A DNA stretch of 64,000 nt from Pyrrhosoma nymphula (Eukaryota; Arthropoda; Insecta; Odonata; Coenagrionidae): assembly GCA_963573305.1 (NCBI GenBank), contig OY754329.1, positions 66,399,084 through 66,463,083 on the forward strand. The letters are read 5' to 3'. The translations under genes and the position numbers were made by a program. The notes beneath the pieces are model-generated. The model ran no database searches and was not told the DNA's origin. It was given only the letters and a program-made list of their open reading frames with translations. Each line of letters starts with the position of its first letter. Within the stretch, counting starts at the first letter, position 1. This document shows positions 13,255 to 24,290 of this stretch, in pieces.

Positions 13255-14705
13255 CATTGCGATATTTAACAAGACGAGCTATCCTATATCTTTCAACATG
13301 CGATGTAAATCGATGCCACACACGTGTGGTACTCTCTCGATAGTTCCAAATCTCATCATTTGTTGATCATGATAATGGGAAAGAATAGGTAGCATTATTT
13401 ATTTTTTATTCACATCGTTTTCTATTTTTAAATGATATAGTCATTAATTTCATATTTTAACTGTCTGTCCTTTTAAAATGTTTTTCATGTTTGTATGAAT
13501 GTCATTTACAGAACTGTAGTATTGTAATCGTTTTGCATGCTGGCACAACTACACTTATACTAATAGTCTGCGCCTTTTAGTTCTCTCGGTATTCCACTGA
13601 AGAAAACCTGCCTCTGCTGCGATTCAAACCTGGGATCATAAGAATGCCAGGTCATTTCTTTGGCCATTCTACCAACCCGATCCCATCCAGAAATCGTTTG
13701 AATGGAAGGATTATCCGTCTGAATTCGAAACGAGACCAACGATGCTTCCTCGCTGGCTGGGCTTGGGCCGATGTTTCCGTCGCGTGCCATTGCAGCACGA
13801 TGGTACACTTTATTCGATGTAATCAGGTATCATGCAACTTGCTGAATAATGATGATCATTCATACCATGCAATATGACATGCAATGTGATAGGCGATGAG
13901 ATGTGATACTACGAAATATTCTTCAATGCCTACAATGGATCACTAAGCCACACGTAATGCGATATAATTGGAGTTAAAATGTGATGCATTATCTTTCTAT
14001 AATCATATTAGGTGCTCAACCAAGCTCATGATAATCGTAATCCGTTATTATGCAGTAGCATGAGATATGGTTTGAAATGCGATGTAGTGATTCCAACGTC
14101 TTAAAAATAAATTGTCACAGCCGTTAGACGACGGAAATAGTTTTGAGAACAGATTTCAAATGCTATTATTCCGTGGACATAAAGAAACCATTACGGGACT
14201 TATCATGCGATAAACCTTTTTTAAGGAATTTTCACCCTCAATAGACCGACTGGATTTGGTGCTTGCGTTACATAACTTATCATTTTTTCTAAAATCTCAC
14301 CATGCATAAATTGCCCCGCATGGTTCAGATTTCTTCATGAGTTAGTATCTCATTGCATGCAGGAATTAGTGGCATTAGAAACTAGAATAAGTATTTATTA
14401 ATATACTATTAGTCCATGTTTTGCATTCGAGCGTATTTGATAGAGAAGTGTGCTGGGTTCGACCTTTAACTCGTTCGACTATTTCTTCCCTGTCCTGAAT
14501 TATCCCATGCCGCACACCCTGAAGACAGCAGGCACTGTCCCTCTTGGATGTGGATTTAGATAATTCGACTAGCAACTTCATGTGGTATCAATTGAAACAT
14601 TGTGTATTTCGATAGACTATATTTCGCTACACCATAATAGGATGTACGTTAAGGTAAACGATACACCATGCAACGTGGTTTGCGATGCCATGCTATGCTC
14701 TTCTT
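13255..14705. repeat. Sparse field of degenerate ATGCGATA-type repeats
   Basis: Short related words (ATTGCGATA, CATGCGATG, CATGCAATGTGATA, AATGCGATATAA, CATGCAACGTGG) recur at irregular spacing, densest at 13860-13990 and 14640-14700. The same words make the denser array at 58085-58640, so both look like remnants of one simple satellite. There is no fixed period by eye. Confidence 0.55.
13611..13678 (-). repeat. tRNA-derived SINE head
   Basis: On the minus strand an A-box-like TGGTAGAATGGCCA (13661-13674) is followed by a B-box-like TCCCAGGTTTGAATC (13621-13635) at tRNA-like spacing. The body beyond the tRNA-like head was not delimited. Drift and the absence of a clean cloverleaf argue against a tRNA gene. 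Confidence 0.5.
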
Positions 14706-14708
14706 ATT

Positions 14709-14948
14709 TAGTGATATTTAAAATCCAATGTGGTGCTGTTGTATTGAATTTTTATTTTCACACAAGCATAAACTATGGCAAAACCTCAAGTCTAGAGCCA
14801 CTGTTTTCCAAACAATGTGAGGTAGTGATATTTAAAATGCAATGTCGTGACGCAGTATTTAATTTTATTTTCACACAAACATAAAATACGGCTCAAGTGC
14901 TGAGCCACTGCAGCGGCTGTGAAACAGCGCGCTGTTTTCCAAACAATG
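14709..14948. repeat. Diverged tandem duplication, period 114 bp
   Basis: TAGTGATATTTAAAATSCAATG begins at 14709 and again at 14823. The following blocks (TTTTATTTTCACACAARCAT, GAGCCACTG, TGTTTTCCAAACAATG) recur in the same order. The second copy has extra GC-rich bases around 14910-14935. Confidence 0.85.
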
Positions 14949-15500
14949 AGGGGTTTACCCAAAACACAGAATTGTGTGGGATGGATGTTTTTGTGTCCCC
15001 TGTTTTCTCTCCCTACCCCCTGAGAGTCTTCCTCCACCCACCAGTCTCCTCCCGCCCTCGAAAACCAATAGCGATGATTGGCCGCAAATTGGAAACGGGG
15101 GTTATGAAAGAAAGAGAGAAAGAATTCTTCTGCGCTATGCTTCTCCGCGTTCCCCGTTTTGATTGCACTCGACGCGCGAAGTAGAAGCTCTGTGCTCTCT
15201 TGGAAGAGAATCGATAATCAAAAGAGAGAGCGAAGAGAGAGAGAGAGAAAAGATTTCCTTTTCCCTCCGATAAGGATTCCCTCCCACACCTCAATTCCTC
15301 CTCCCGTATTTGCTTTGAAAGGGAAGGAACAAAAGGGGGCGTGTCCTTTTTTCCCCACGGTCAGGAGAATAGGTCCTCGCCTTATTTCGGAGATATTGAG
15401 GCGTCAAGGATTTGAATGTGAGACGACACCTCCGACCGAAATTAATCTCCGACATGGCGCGTTCGTTACTCAAACATTAGTGGGTGTTTCCCACCATCAG
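14949..15500. other. GC-rich block with GA microsatellite
   Basis: Overlapping frames on both strands (up to 128 codons at 15159-15545) have no known domains. A GA-rich run spans about 15223-15258. Overlap on both strands suggests low stop density rather than coding. Confidence 0.45.
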
Positions 15501-15532
15501 TTTTCTAGGGTATCACGTTTATATAGTTGGTT

Positions 15533-15800
15533 GGTTATTTGGTGAGGTGACCGAAAACTGAGGTCATTAGATCCATGGATTCGTGTGTAGGTAGACAAGG
15601 GAAGGATAATGGGGGATTGGAGGAAGGTTGGAGAGAAACCCGGCGTCGGCATAAGGCTGCTCTTAACGAAAGGCGCCAAGGGGACCACGGTTTAACTAAC
15701 AAACTAGTAGTATCCAACGAACGGAGTACTACCGTACATAAGTACTCTCCACACAGCAACCTAACATGGACTTGGATTCCATTACAAAATCTCCGCAGGA
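15533..15800 (+). repeat. Dispersed repeat family, copy A
   Basis: Shares blocks in order with copies at 24000-24290 (opposite strand) and 46632-46910: GGAGAGAAACCCGGCGTC (about 15635-15652), then AAAGGCGCC, an ACGGACGGAG-like block, and an antisense B-box-like end. Its first 36 bases (15533-15568) match 45571-45607. It looks like a non-autonomous element of about 270 bp. Orientation is relative to copy B only. Confidence 0.7.
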
Positions 15801-15859
15801 TAAAATCCAGGGCCTTCGGAATGCGAAACCAGTGCTCTAGCTAACACACCAACCCCATC

Positions 15860-17300
15860 CTCCGGTTTAAGTACAATTGTTAATTTTGCAAGAAAGTAAT
15901 TGAAGTAATATAGTTAATAATATCATAACCACATTGTTGGGACAGCGTTCGGAAAAAGATATGAGCACGCATGCCATGTATTTAACATAAAATTTAATTA
16001 TAAGCCGGTCTTGCACCACCCTTAAGTACTGGATTTTCTTAAGAAGGTGATGCAGTTAGGATAATATAGTAGAATGATAACGAAAAATAACTAAATTAAT
16101 ATCAATGAAAAATACTTACAGCATTATTCACAAGGATAAATAAAATTTTGGTTAGTAACTTAACAAACAAAATGAATATTACTAATATTCACTGAAACGA
16201 GAAAAATAAGAACAGTGAAATATGATTTAACTAATAAGAAGGGCATAAAATATCGGAAAGTTGACTTGAATAATCGTTTTCTCATCGTGTCACTAACAAA
16301 CGTTTGCAATTGGCTGCTGGGTCATGGAATTCCTGGTTTGGTTTCATCCCCTGTCACGCACCCTTCAGGTAGATTGCAAGGTATGACGCAGGCGTATTTC
16401 TTCGAATGCGCCCGAAATTATAAATTATTTTACTCCGTGAAGAGTGAGATAGTGAAAATAGTGACAGCCGCAAAACTATATTGCCGTGTTTTTCATACGC
16501 ACTCCGCTTTCGGGAAACGTTGACGTCCATAGTACGTGGATTTCTCGCGTGGACTGCTTTGCTTGTGATGTAGGGATCGTTAGCGAAAATGCTGTTCTTT
16601 AGCAATTAAGTGTCGCTATAATAATTGAATCAGACTCTCCCGAGGACGGATAGTGCCATTGGTGGAGAGAGAGATGGGGGGGGGGGGGGAGGAAGGGAAG
16701 GCAATAGAGGTGAGTGAAGCGAGAAAAGTTAACGAACTGCTAAGTATATTAAAAAAAAATGTAAACTAAGAACGTAGGTAAACAAGAGTAAGCAAATTAA
16801 CTACTAATGGAGAACAAGGACGAGTTAAAAGCAAAAGCTAGTGAGCAATATTAGATTAAGTGAAAGGCGAGGAGAATAACTAAATTACAATTGGGACCGG
16901 TGAAACCTACCGCACCAATGATCACTGAATACTGTTTTTTGGAAGAAAGTCTTCAAACCTCGCACACCCTGAGAGGCAGCCTTGTGATTAACCAGAGGAA
17001 AAGTATTCTTCCTTTCCTGCGGCCTCTAGAAGTGTGCTGGTATTAAAATCATTCTCAGGTATAGCAAAAGCAAGTTCTGAGTACGGCGTTAATTATAAAC
17101 AAAATAAACAGCTAGCTATGATGACGATGATTTTGTATCAATCACTCTCTTGTCTTTCTCTAAATAACCAAAATTAATTGCATTGAATGAACCAGTACAA
17201 TTGCATAATGGAATACGCTTAAAAATGTTCATATATATTATGAGTTTTGAGTCTGAGCACTGAGTCTCATAGCAGAATGTATTCTTGCACATGTGGAGCG
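15860..17300. other. Stretch without a supported gene; poly-G run
   Basis: A run of 14 G occurs at 16676-16689. Frames at 16215-16605 overlap on both strands without known motifs. Nothing else is seen. Confidence 0.5.
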
Positions 17301-17330
17301 GTCATTTATATATCCATATTTGTGAATGAG

Positions 17331-17385
17331 AAACACTGGCATAATCTCCACACTTTATTTGAACACCAAGCAAGGTTTTGGCACG
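17331..17385 (-). repeat. Repeat arm related to the inverted pair at 36.9 kb
   Basis: Read on the minus strand, GTGCCAAAACCTTGCTTGG and AAAGTGTGGAGATTATGCC match the right arm at 36983-37033 in order and spacing. Such short ends recall the terminal repeats of Penelope-like elements. No element body is recognised beside it. Confidence 0.5.
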
Positions 17386-18464
17386 CTGTGCCATGGATAG
17401 TAGGGTGGGTCGAAAAAAATAAATATTTTTTTTCAGAACGCTTTAGTGCGGAAAATTTGTTTATTGTAAAAAAAAAAGAAAAACGGCATACCAAAAATTA
17501 AAATTGGTTAACATCTTCCATTCGCGCATCTTACTCAAAGTTTATGAAAAATTGCGAAAATCACGATATTTTTGTAATTTTTTTCTGTTAGCTAAAACTT
17601 TTGAAATAAACACGCTTTAGTTTTTATGCTTGTTTCATGGTTGAAATAACCTAAAAAAATTAAGTTCTGATCAATAATATAATATTTTCCGTTCGCGCAA
17701 CGTCTTAGAAAAAAACAGAAATTTACCAAGTTTTCGCAAATTTCACTGTGCAACTCTTCGTTCGTTTTGCTAGAGGAAAACGAACCAGATCTCACTTGAA
17801 ATTTATTGAACTGGTTTGAAATGAATTGAGCTGGGTTGATTTGGATTGAACCGTAGTGTGCTCCCTCCCTACTCTGCCGTACCCCTCCCCCTCTACCAAC
17901 TCGGGCGTCTACTCACCACTTCAGTCTTTCGCTGCCTGTTACAAGTGGTACACGTGTACACGCTTTGGTGCTTTGTATGACGTGTGTGCTGTGAATCTGT
18001 GCTGTGTATTACGCAATACTTTGCATTGTTTTGTGTTATGTTTATTTAATTTTTATTCTAACAACATTAGCTAATGATGAATGAGTCACAAACTATATTC
18101 ACTAGAAGTGTGATTGCCGACTCTAGACAGGAGTTTTATTGACCTATATTTGGTGAACCACGAAGTGTCCACCAAAATAAACTGCCAACTTATTATTGTG
18201 TCCTTGGATACTGTTTCTTTAAGAAATATACATTTTTTCACTCGTGATAAATAACAAATTTGTAAGTTCCTAAAAATTGCCTCTACGGTAGCGAAACAAA
18301 TCAAATGTTTGTGTGATAAAGCATCCATTGATTGCCGAGTGAGTTCGTGAGACAGGAATCATATTGTACATGTCGAAGCATATCAATGTGCTTTTCATTG
18401 ATCCCGCTTGCATATTTTTCCTAGAGATAGGTTTGAGGAGATGGAATTTAATCGCCTTATCAAC
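17386..18464. other. Stretch without a supported gene
   Basis: There are A/T homopolymers at 17410-17480 and a TTGAAYTGG-like degenerate minisatellite at 17805-17855 (GAACTGGTTTGAA, GAGCTGGGTTGA, TTGGATTGAACC). Nothing coding is seen. Confidence 0.5.
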
Positions 18465-18468
18465 TTAA

Positions 18469-18996
18469 GGTAGTTTAGGCGAGATACCACTTCACCTAGA
18501 ATTTGGTGAATTAGACCTAATTTAAAAAAAATGTCTCTCTCATTTCCAGCGTTATCAAAATACTAACCCCATACAAAAGTACTTTTCGAGCAATTAGGCC
18601 AAAAATATAAACTGTTTTGCATAATATAGAGTAAGTACAGCTGTACTCTTCAAAGGGAGAATATTAAAACAAATTAGGAATTTCTGACACCTAGACTTCG
18701 TCATAAAAAAACAAAGGTGTGTAGTGTATGTTTCCTCAATTATTCATAAATAAATTATCAATTACTCCAGCAGTAATTTTTACAGAATCGCAAAAAAACA
18801 TCTGCTATGAAGCCGTTTTCACCATATGGCGTGAAAAAAATAGTCGAGTTAGAGACTTATGTAGCTATATTTATTTAAGTACTGAGTCATTAATATTGCA
18901 ATATTTACTTCAAAATTATAAAAGAAGCTGAAATTAAAATATAAAATTCGAATATGGTCTCCATAATGACCAGGGAAATATCTCGCTCAAACTACC
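18469..18996. mobile_element. Candidate piggyBac-type MITE, 528 bp, flanked by TTAA
   Basis: TTAA at 18465-18468 and at 18997-19000 flank an element. Its ends are 18-bp terminal inverted repeats, GGTAGTTTAGGCGAGATA on the left and the reverse complement of GGTAGTTTGAGCGAGATA on the right, with two mismatches. TTAA duplication is the hallmark of piggyBac-superfamily insertion. The interior has only short frames, so the element would be non-autonomous. The terminal bases differ from the common piggyBac CCC start, so the superfamily is inferred mainly from TTAA. No further copy was found in this window. Confidence 0.55.
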
Positions 18997-19000
18997 TTAA

Positions 19001-20940
19001 CCGATGTTATCCAGGTTTTTCTCAGTAGCTATGATTTTATGCATAGCAAACGAAAAGATAAATACGTTCAGGCCTGTTAGATATACCAATGGTAAATCAC
19101 GGTCACTCAATATGGAGACAGGTTACGCCCACTCCACTTCACGTTCGCTTACGGTTGAGTATAGGCAGCGCGAACCCCGGTACTTAAGCAAATCTGTTGG
19201 TGAACCCTTCAACTGTATTCCGAATCTCTTCACCCATCCTCATCACTGCCATTAAAATAAACTCCTCTTAAAATGTTGGAGAATTTATTTCGTCAAGTGG
19301 CCTCGTTTTATTTCCGTGCATAATCATCTGTTCAAAACAGAACTGCAAGCCAATAACTTTTCAGGCTAAATATCCTCGTATATGATTACAGCACACTATA
19401 ACAGTCCATAAAAGTAGCGCAGTAATGCGGAACAAGCTAATGAGAAAAGCATATGGAAAACTATAGGACGGTGCCCGTTGAAATTCCTCGGTAAGAAGAA
19501 ACAAAATAAAATTGTTGCATAGTAACGAATGAACCCTCCAAAAATGACGTGCATAATGCATATGCCATGCATCAGTGAATAAACACACAGGAAGAGTCTG
19601 GGTTGAAAAATATGCCAAATAAAACCCCATTTTAAGTCTGTAATATATTGATCACTAAACTATAGACATTACAGCCCCGGGAATAGTTCTCATGGAAAGT
19701 CATTCCATGCTTTCCATTTAAATAAATTTTTCTATGTTTGAAGTAGAGCAAATATTTACGATTTTGAAGTTAAATATTCATATTTTACGTAAAAAAGAAG
19801 TTTATGAAAATGGAATGCAATAATTTAACAAATGTGTAAAACATTTTTATTTCAGTAATTCGAAACAAAAAACCCCAAGACTGTGTAATGAGTGCTAGTA
19901 ATTTTAAAGAGCAATAAAATTGAACATCTGTAACTAATTCAATGCTTTTACTATGGAAATAATAGTTGGTTAAAAAATGGTCCATGTAGGGGCCCCTGGG
20001 ACCCATGATCCTGTTTATTATAGCCTATTAGTTTAACTTAGTCCTAAGGAATATATTTGCCATTTTTTTAACAATCCATCAAGGAGCATAGAAGTGTAAA
20101 ACGTTCAAAGAAACAGAATTTCAGTTTTATGAATATAAAGAATAATACCAACCACTGCTCAGTAGGTAGCTGAGAATCTTTCTCTCTTTGTTTGTCGGCT
20201 CGAAAGTATAAGAAAACTTCCTCATTGTCACTAAATGAATTCAAGTTCCTCTCAATTCCTTACCCAAACTCCAGATAGGATCGGATTGGAAAAATGGCAA
20301 AACTTCTTCACCTTATAATAACTTGAGTTAATGCAAATACTTTCCCTGTTTGCCGCTAAACATTTATATCATTTAAGGTCAATGAACCACATCATTACTA
20401 ATGAGAAATTTGCCATTGAGGAACAAAATTTCCGGAAATGAAAAACAAAAAAAATAACAGATTGATAGCCATCAATCAGATGTTTAGACCTCGGAGAGAA
20501 CCGCACTAATTAGCATTATGCCTTATTAACTAGAAGCGCAGAACCATCAGTATTCATCGATAGCAGGTAATTCATCGACGCACCATTGGAGCTTTGCATA
20601 CAATTCTGCACACCCTATTAATCATGCAGGTAACTCATAAGCGAGTTTAAGTTTCGTAGTTTAAATAGTTATACATTAATCTGCGATTCACTCTCTCTTT
20701 CAACGATAAATCTCATTTCAAATTTGAATTTAGGGTCAATTCGAGCGCGAAAGCTTTTATCGTAATTGAGCAACACTTTGCTTGATAAATGGTCGCAGGG
20801 CTTCTGGCAAGCTTTTGTTCAATGTACCTTTGGCACGTCCTAAAATCGAAATGAGAAAAAAAGAATGTGAATTGTTCACAGTGACCCAATGTCCAGACTA
20901 GAAAAAATAATTTAAAAAACTTTAGTGGGGTATATTAGTC
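19001..20940. other. AT-rich stretch, no gene seen
   Basis: Frames of up to 90 codons (19361-19630, minus) are hydrophobic-looking but have no family signature. No repeats were noticed. Confidence 0.5.
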
Positions 20941-20944
20941 CAGA

Positions 20945-21000
20945 GACGTAGCCAGAGGGCGGGTTCGTGAGATTCCGACCCCTACAAAATTCGAAATTAT
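20945..21000. repeat. GACGTAGCCAG-type repeat fragment
   Basis: GAGACGTAGCCAGAGGGCGG resembles TAACGTAGCGAGGATTTC at 38641-38665, which is followed there by a G-rich AGAGGGTGTCC. I recall similar G-rich segments as common interspersed sequence in arthropods, but could not check. Confidence 0.3.
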
Positions 21001-22743
21001 TTTTTAAAATTTGGACCAAAAGAGATTTTTGTTTTCATTTGAAGCTAATATTATTGAATTAATTTATTGTTCAGTTTCAACAACTATTAAAAGGAATATG
21101 TTTGTGATTAAAAAAAATAAAAAATTGTTGTTTTTTTTATTCTTTCAGGCTCTTGCAAAGCTAAAACCTTTTCACCTTTATCGTACGGATTAAAATTCCC
21201 GCTTCGGACGCTGCCAGTGGGATTTAATTTTGAATACTCAGTAGAAACTCTATGGGTTTAAATACCGCATCCAGCGTACAATATATTGTAAGCACGGCCA
21301 TAGGACCCCACATCCCAAAGAACATTTCAATGTACGCTAGTCTTTTAAAGGTTAATATCGGCCGTTATACCGCAGTCGCAATTGCAATCTTAACTGACTG
21401 AAGCACAAATTTGCTCCTAATTAAAAAGAAAGTCAAACCCCTTCCAGCAACTTCTACTTAACATGGATGCCCCCCTGAAACAAAATCCTGGGTTAGTCAT
21501 AATGTATCCAGCATGTTAAATTCAGGAAGGAAGGTCAGAGATGATGTTTCATTCATTCCAAACCTCAAGGTTAAGTGTTCACATATGAGGTTGGCGGATG
21601 ATATTAATGCGAGTGCAAAGGAAAGTTCAGAATTAGAGGATCCCAGCCACTTGGAACTAGGCTCAGAAAAAGTCGCTGAAGACCCCAGAATCGGATGATG
21701 TACCAACCCTGATTGTTTGCATTGCGAAACCTCTAGTATCAATACGAGTCCAATTTTAATGACAAAAACTAATCTTTGACATAAGAGGATTCTAAGTCTG
21801 TCGGTGCTGTAATGCAATCACATTTTCTACTTATTCAAAATGTATGACGAAGAAAATAATGTATTTCTTGAGTACCTATTTGCATGTTTGAGAAGAAAAC
21901 TTTGGGTTTTTTGATTAATATTGCATAGCATGGAATTTAAGTGTCCATTCAATGATTACATGAAAACATCTATTCAAAATATAACCTGTAATTTTAAGGG
22001 AAGAAAAAAAAATAAATCACTTGAATATACTTTTTTTAACGTTACAACGAGTTAAAAGAAAGTATGCTTGTATAGTGACACTTGAGTTCCTCAATCATCA
22101 AATAAACGTTTCTTCTACTTTTTCAAGCTTTAGCCATTTAATTAGGAGTAAATTAGGCATGGGCTTTCTAATAGGCTTGAAAAACTGCGAAATAAATAAT
22201 TAGGTTATCTTCATCATTGTAAATAAGATTTAGCATTGGAGAGAATCGAATGATTGGTCTTAAATATTTTCCCGACATCAGTATCGATTTCGATTGAAAA
22301 GTGGCGAAATGAGAGAGCTCAAATTCCACCGGTGAAAGTTTTGCCTGCATCATTAAGAGTAAGCTGGAAAGCATATTAACAGCTAAATTAACTTCAAACG
22401 ATTGCAGAGCCTTTTTGAGCTCTCTCTTTTACATCACAGCACAAATAAGCTAAATGCTTGGCTGAGTAACTCTTGAGGAAAGATAATTGAGGGGGAGACT
22501 TAATTTCCATCAAATAAAAACCCGCTAAGAAATATTTACGTGAGTTGGTATAAAATGATTGAAAATAAATAATGTTAATCTTAAAACAGACCTAAATAAC
22601 CGAGTACTCATACATTTCAACAATAATTTGAAGTCATCAGAAATGAAATTTTTATTAGCTCCCATTGGAGCTTGAATGCAGGAAGTCTTTTTAAGCTACA
22701 TCAACAACATGTTATTTTATACCTGGTAGACACATGAGTAGAG
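21001..22743. other. Stretch without a supported gene
   Basis: A pair of overlapping frames at 21497-21817 (106 codons minus, 61 plus) carries no domain I recognise. The rest is AT-rich. Confidence 0.5.
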
Positions 22744-23088
22744 ACAAATAAAATTAAAAGACTTATAGAGACCAGAAAAATGAAAATCCTTAGGAATATC
22801 TCATTGAATACTTCATTGGATAGATTGATACGTGAAAAAATCGGAAGGATCTGCCATGTAGAGGATATAAATAAATGGGTACATGGGTGGAAGCAGGAAT
22901 GGAATGATCACTTACTTGTTAGATGAAACGGGAGACGGGAAATTTGATTTGAGTTTGCCAGAGATAGGTTTCCAGGTGGATGAATAGATGAGGGCAGACC
23001 AAGGAAAAGACAGCAGGAGAATTTAGAGATGGAATTATCTGAACATGAACTGAAGGAAACAGGCGCAAGCCTAAGGAGATGTTGGTAA
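22744..23088 (+). pseudogene. Decayed LINE, C-terminal tail of the reverse transcriptase ORF
   Basis: One plus-strand frame reads MKILRNISLNTSLDRLIREK, then GRICHVEDINKWVHGWKQEW and WNDHLLVR, then EFARDRF and EGRPRKRQQENL, ending at TAA 23086-23088. This is the block order found after the RT domain in many insect LINEs (MRFLRR, TRLDR, NDDIR, IxEWVxxRRxEWNDHISRM, ARD, GRPRKRW). Three in-frame stops break it (after LLVR, after RREI, after FPGG). The tail lacks the NQSSD ending of the 2.9-kb and 35.2-kb copies, so it is probably a different LINE family. The RT palm upstream is not present. Confidence 0.8.
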
Positions 23089-23999
23089 GCAGAAGAAATC
23101 GTATTTTTATTCGTTCCATTAATCTTATGAGAAACATCAGAAAGGGAAATTAAACGGGAATAGTAAGTAAACAGTCAAAGGAGTGCACAAAAACAACGCC
23201 TAGGTTGAAATAAATGGTTTGGTGAGAATTTTTAATAGGTGTCACAGGGTAATGACGAAAAAAAGAATATTATTAATAAAACCATTGCTCCACAATTCTC
23301 TAAATATCATAAATTGTTTGTTCCTTAGATTCTATTTCCCAGAGCGGTTCGAAGATTCTATTAGTTTTAAGTAATATCCTCAATTCTAACTGAGAAATTT
23401 GACTAATAGTTCTTCTATTCACCCGATCATCATGACATTATTTCCTGTCATTCCCCATGCACATCAACTTCGGCAGAAGATATGTATCAAATGAGCAATT
23501 CGATATGGAAATGGCATTTATTGATTGATAAGATGGAGATTAGTTATATTTCAATATCAAGACCACATTATTCCCCAATTTAGGGTAAATATTTACAAAT
23601 GTTCCTTAAGATTCTCAGAGTTATCTCACTCACTCTGACTTTTCTCATTTGCGATGCTACAGCGAAAAAGGGGTCGACCGAATGTTGGAGGAAAGCGAAC
23701 GGGAACTGAAACGAATGTCGAGAGGAGCCATGAACGCGATTGAGAGCGCCGTTACAGGGAGGAGAAGTGGCTGAAAGACGCGTTGGCGTTGACCTAGAGG
23801 CTATTATAATGCTTGGAAAACGGCGAGAGAGGGTGTCAAGTGAAGAAGGGTTTCGAGTGCTTGGATTCGATTGTGTGAATGTGTTTGGTTGTTGGAGGAG
23901 TTGAAGAGGAGTGCGACGGGGAAATAATTCTGTAGGGACTGCCATCTTCTGGTCAGCATCGTTGAGTATTGGCTTCCTATCTAGACAGCCCTGGATCGA
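23089..23999. other. No gene seen; purine-biased block
   Basis: From 23640 to 23945 the plus strand is rich in G and A. This gives a 121-codon minus-strand frame (23580-23945) without known motifs. I take that frame as a composition effect. Confidence 0.45.
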
Positions 24000-24290
24000 A
24001 TTTCAGGTAAGTGTAGCGGCCCGAGTGCCGAGTATCCACTCCGAAGAGTTAGGTTTTAACCCCAATAATGGCCGATTTATTTAAGTGAAATACAAAACCT
24101 GCTTGGGTGCCATATGGAGAGAACTTCAAGCACCGTACTCAGGCAGTTAGATGGGACGCTCTCAGGCGCCTTTCATTAAAAGAATGCTAACTATGACGCC
24201 GGGTTTCTCTCCACCCTTTCTCCATTCCTCATATAACCCTTCGATTTACACCTTATCCCCCTACCCTCAATGGTGCGAATTACTTCAGTT
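24000..24290 (-). repeat. Dispersed repeat family, copy C
   Basis: On the minus strand the order is GGTGGAGAGAAACCCGGCGTC-like, then GAAAGGCGCC, a TCCCATCTAACTGCC block, GTGCTTGAAGTTCTCTCC and ATGGCACCCAAGCAGG. These match copies A (15.5 kb) and B (46.6 kb). The end nearest 24000 holds ATTCGATCCAGGG-like words typical of the tRNA-like part of SINEs. Confidence 0.7.

Noticed and set aside
13255..14705. CRISPR-like spaced repeats
   Set aside because: Words are short, degenerate and irregularly spaced, and the sequence is eukaryotic.
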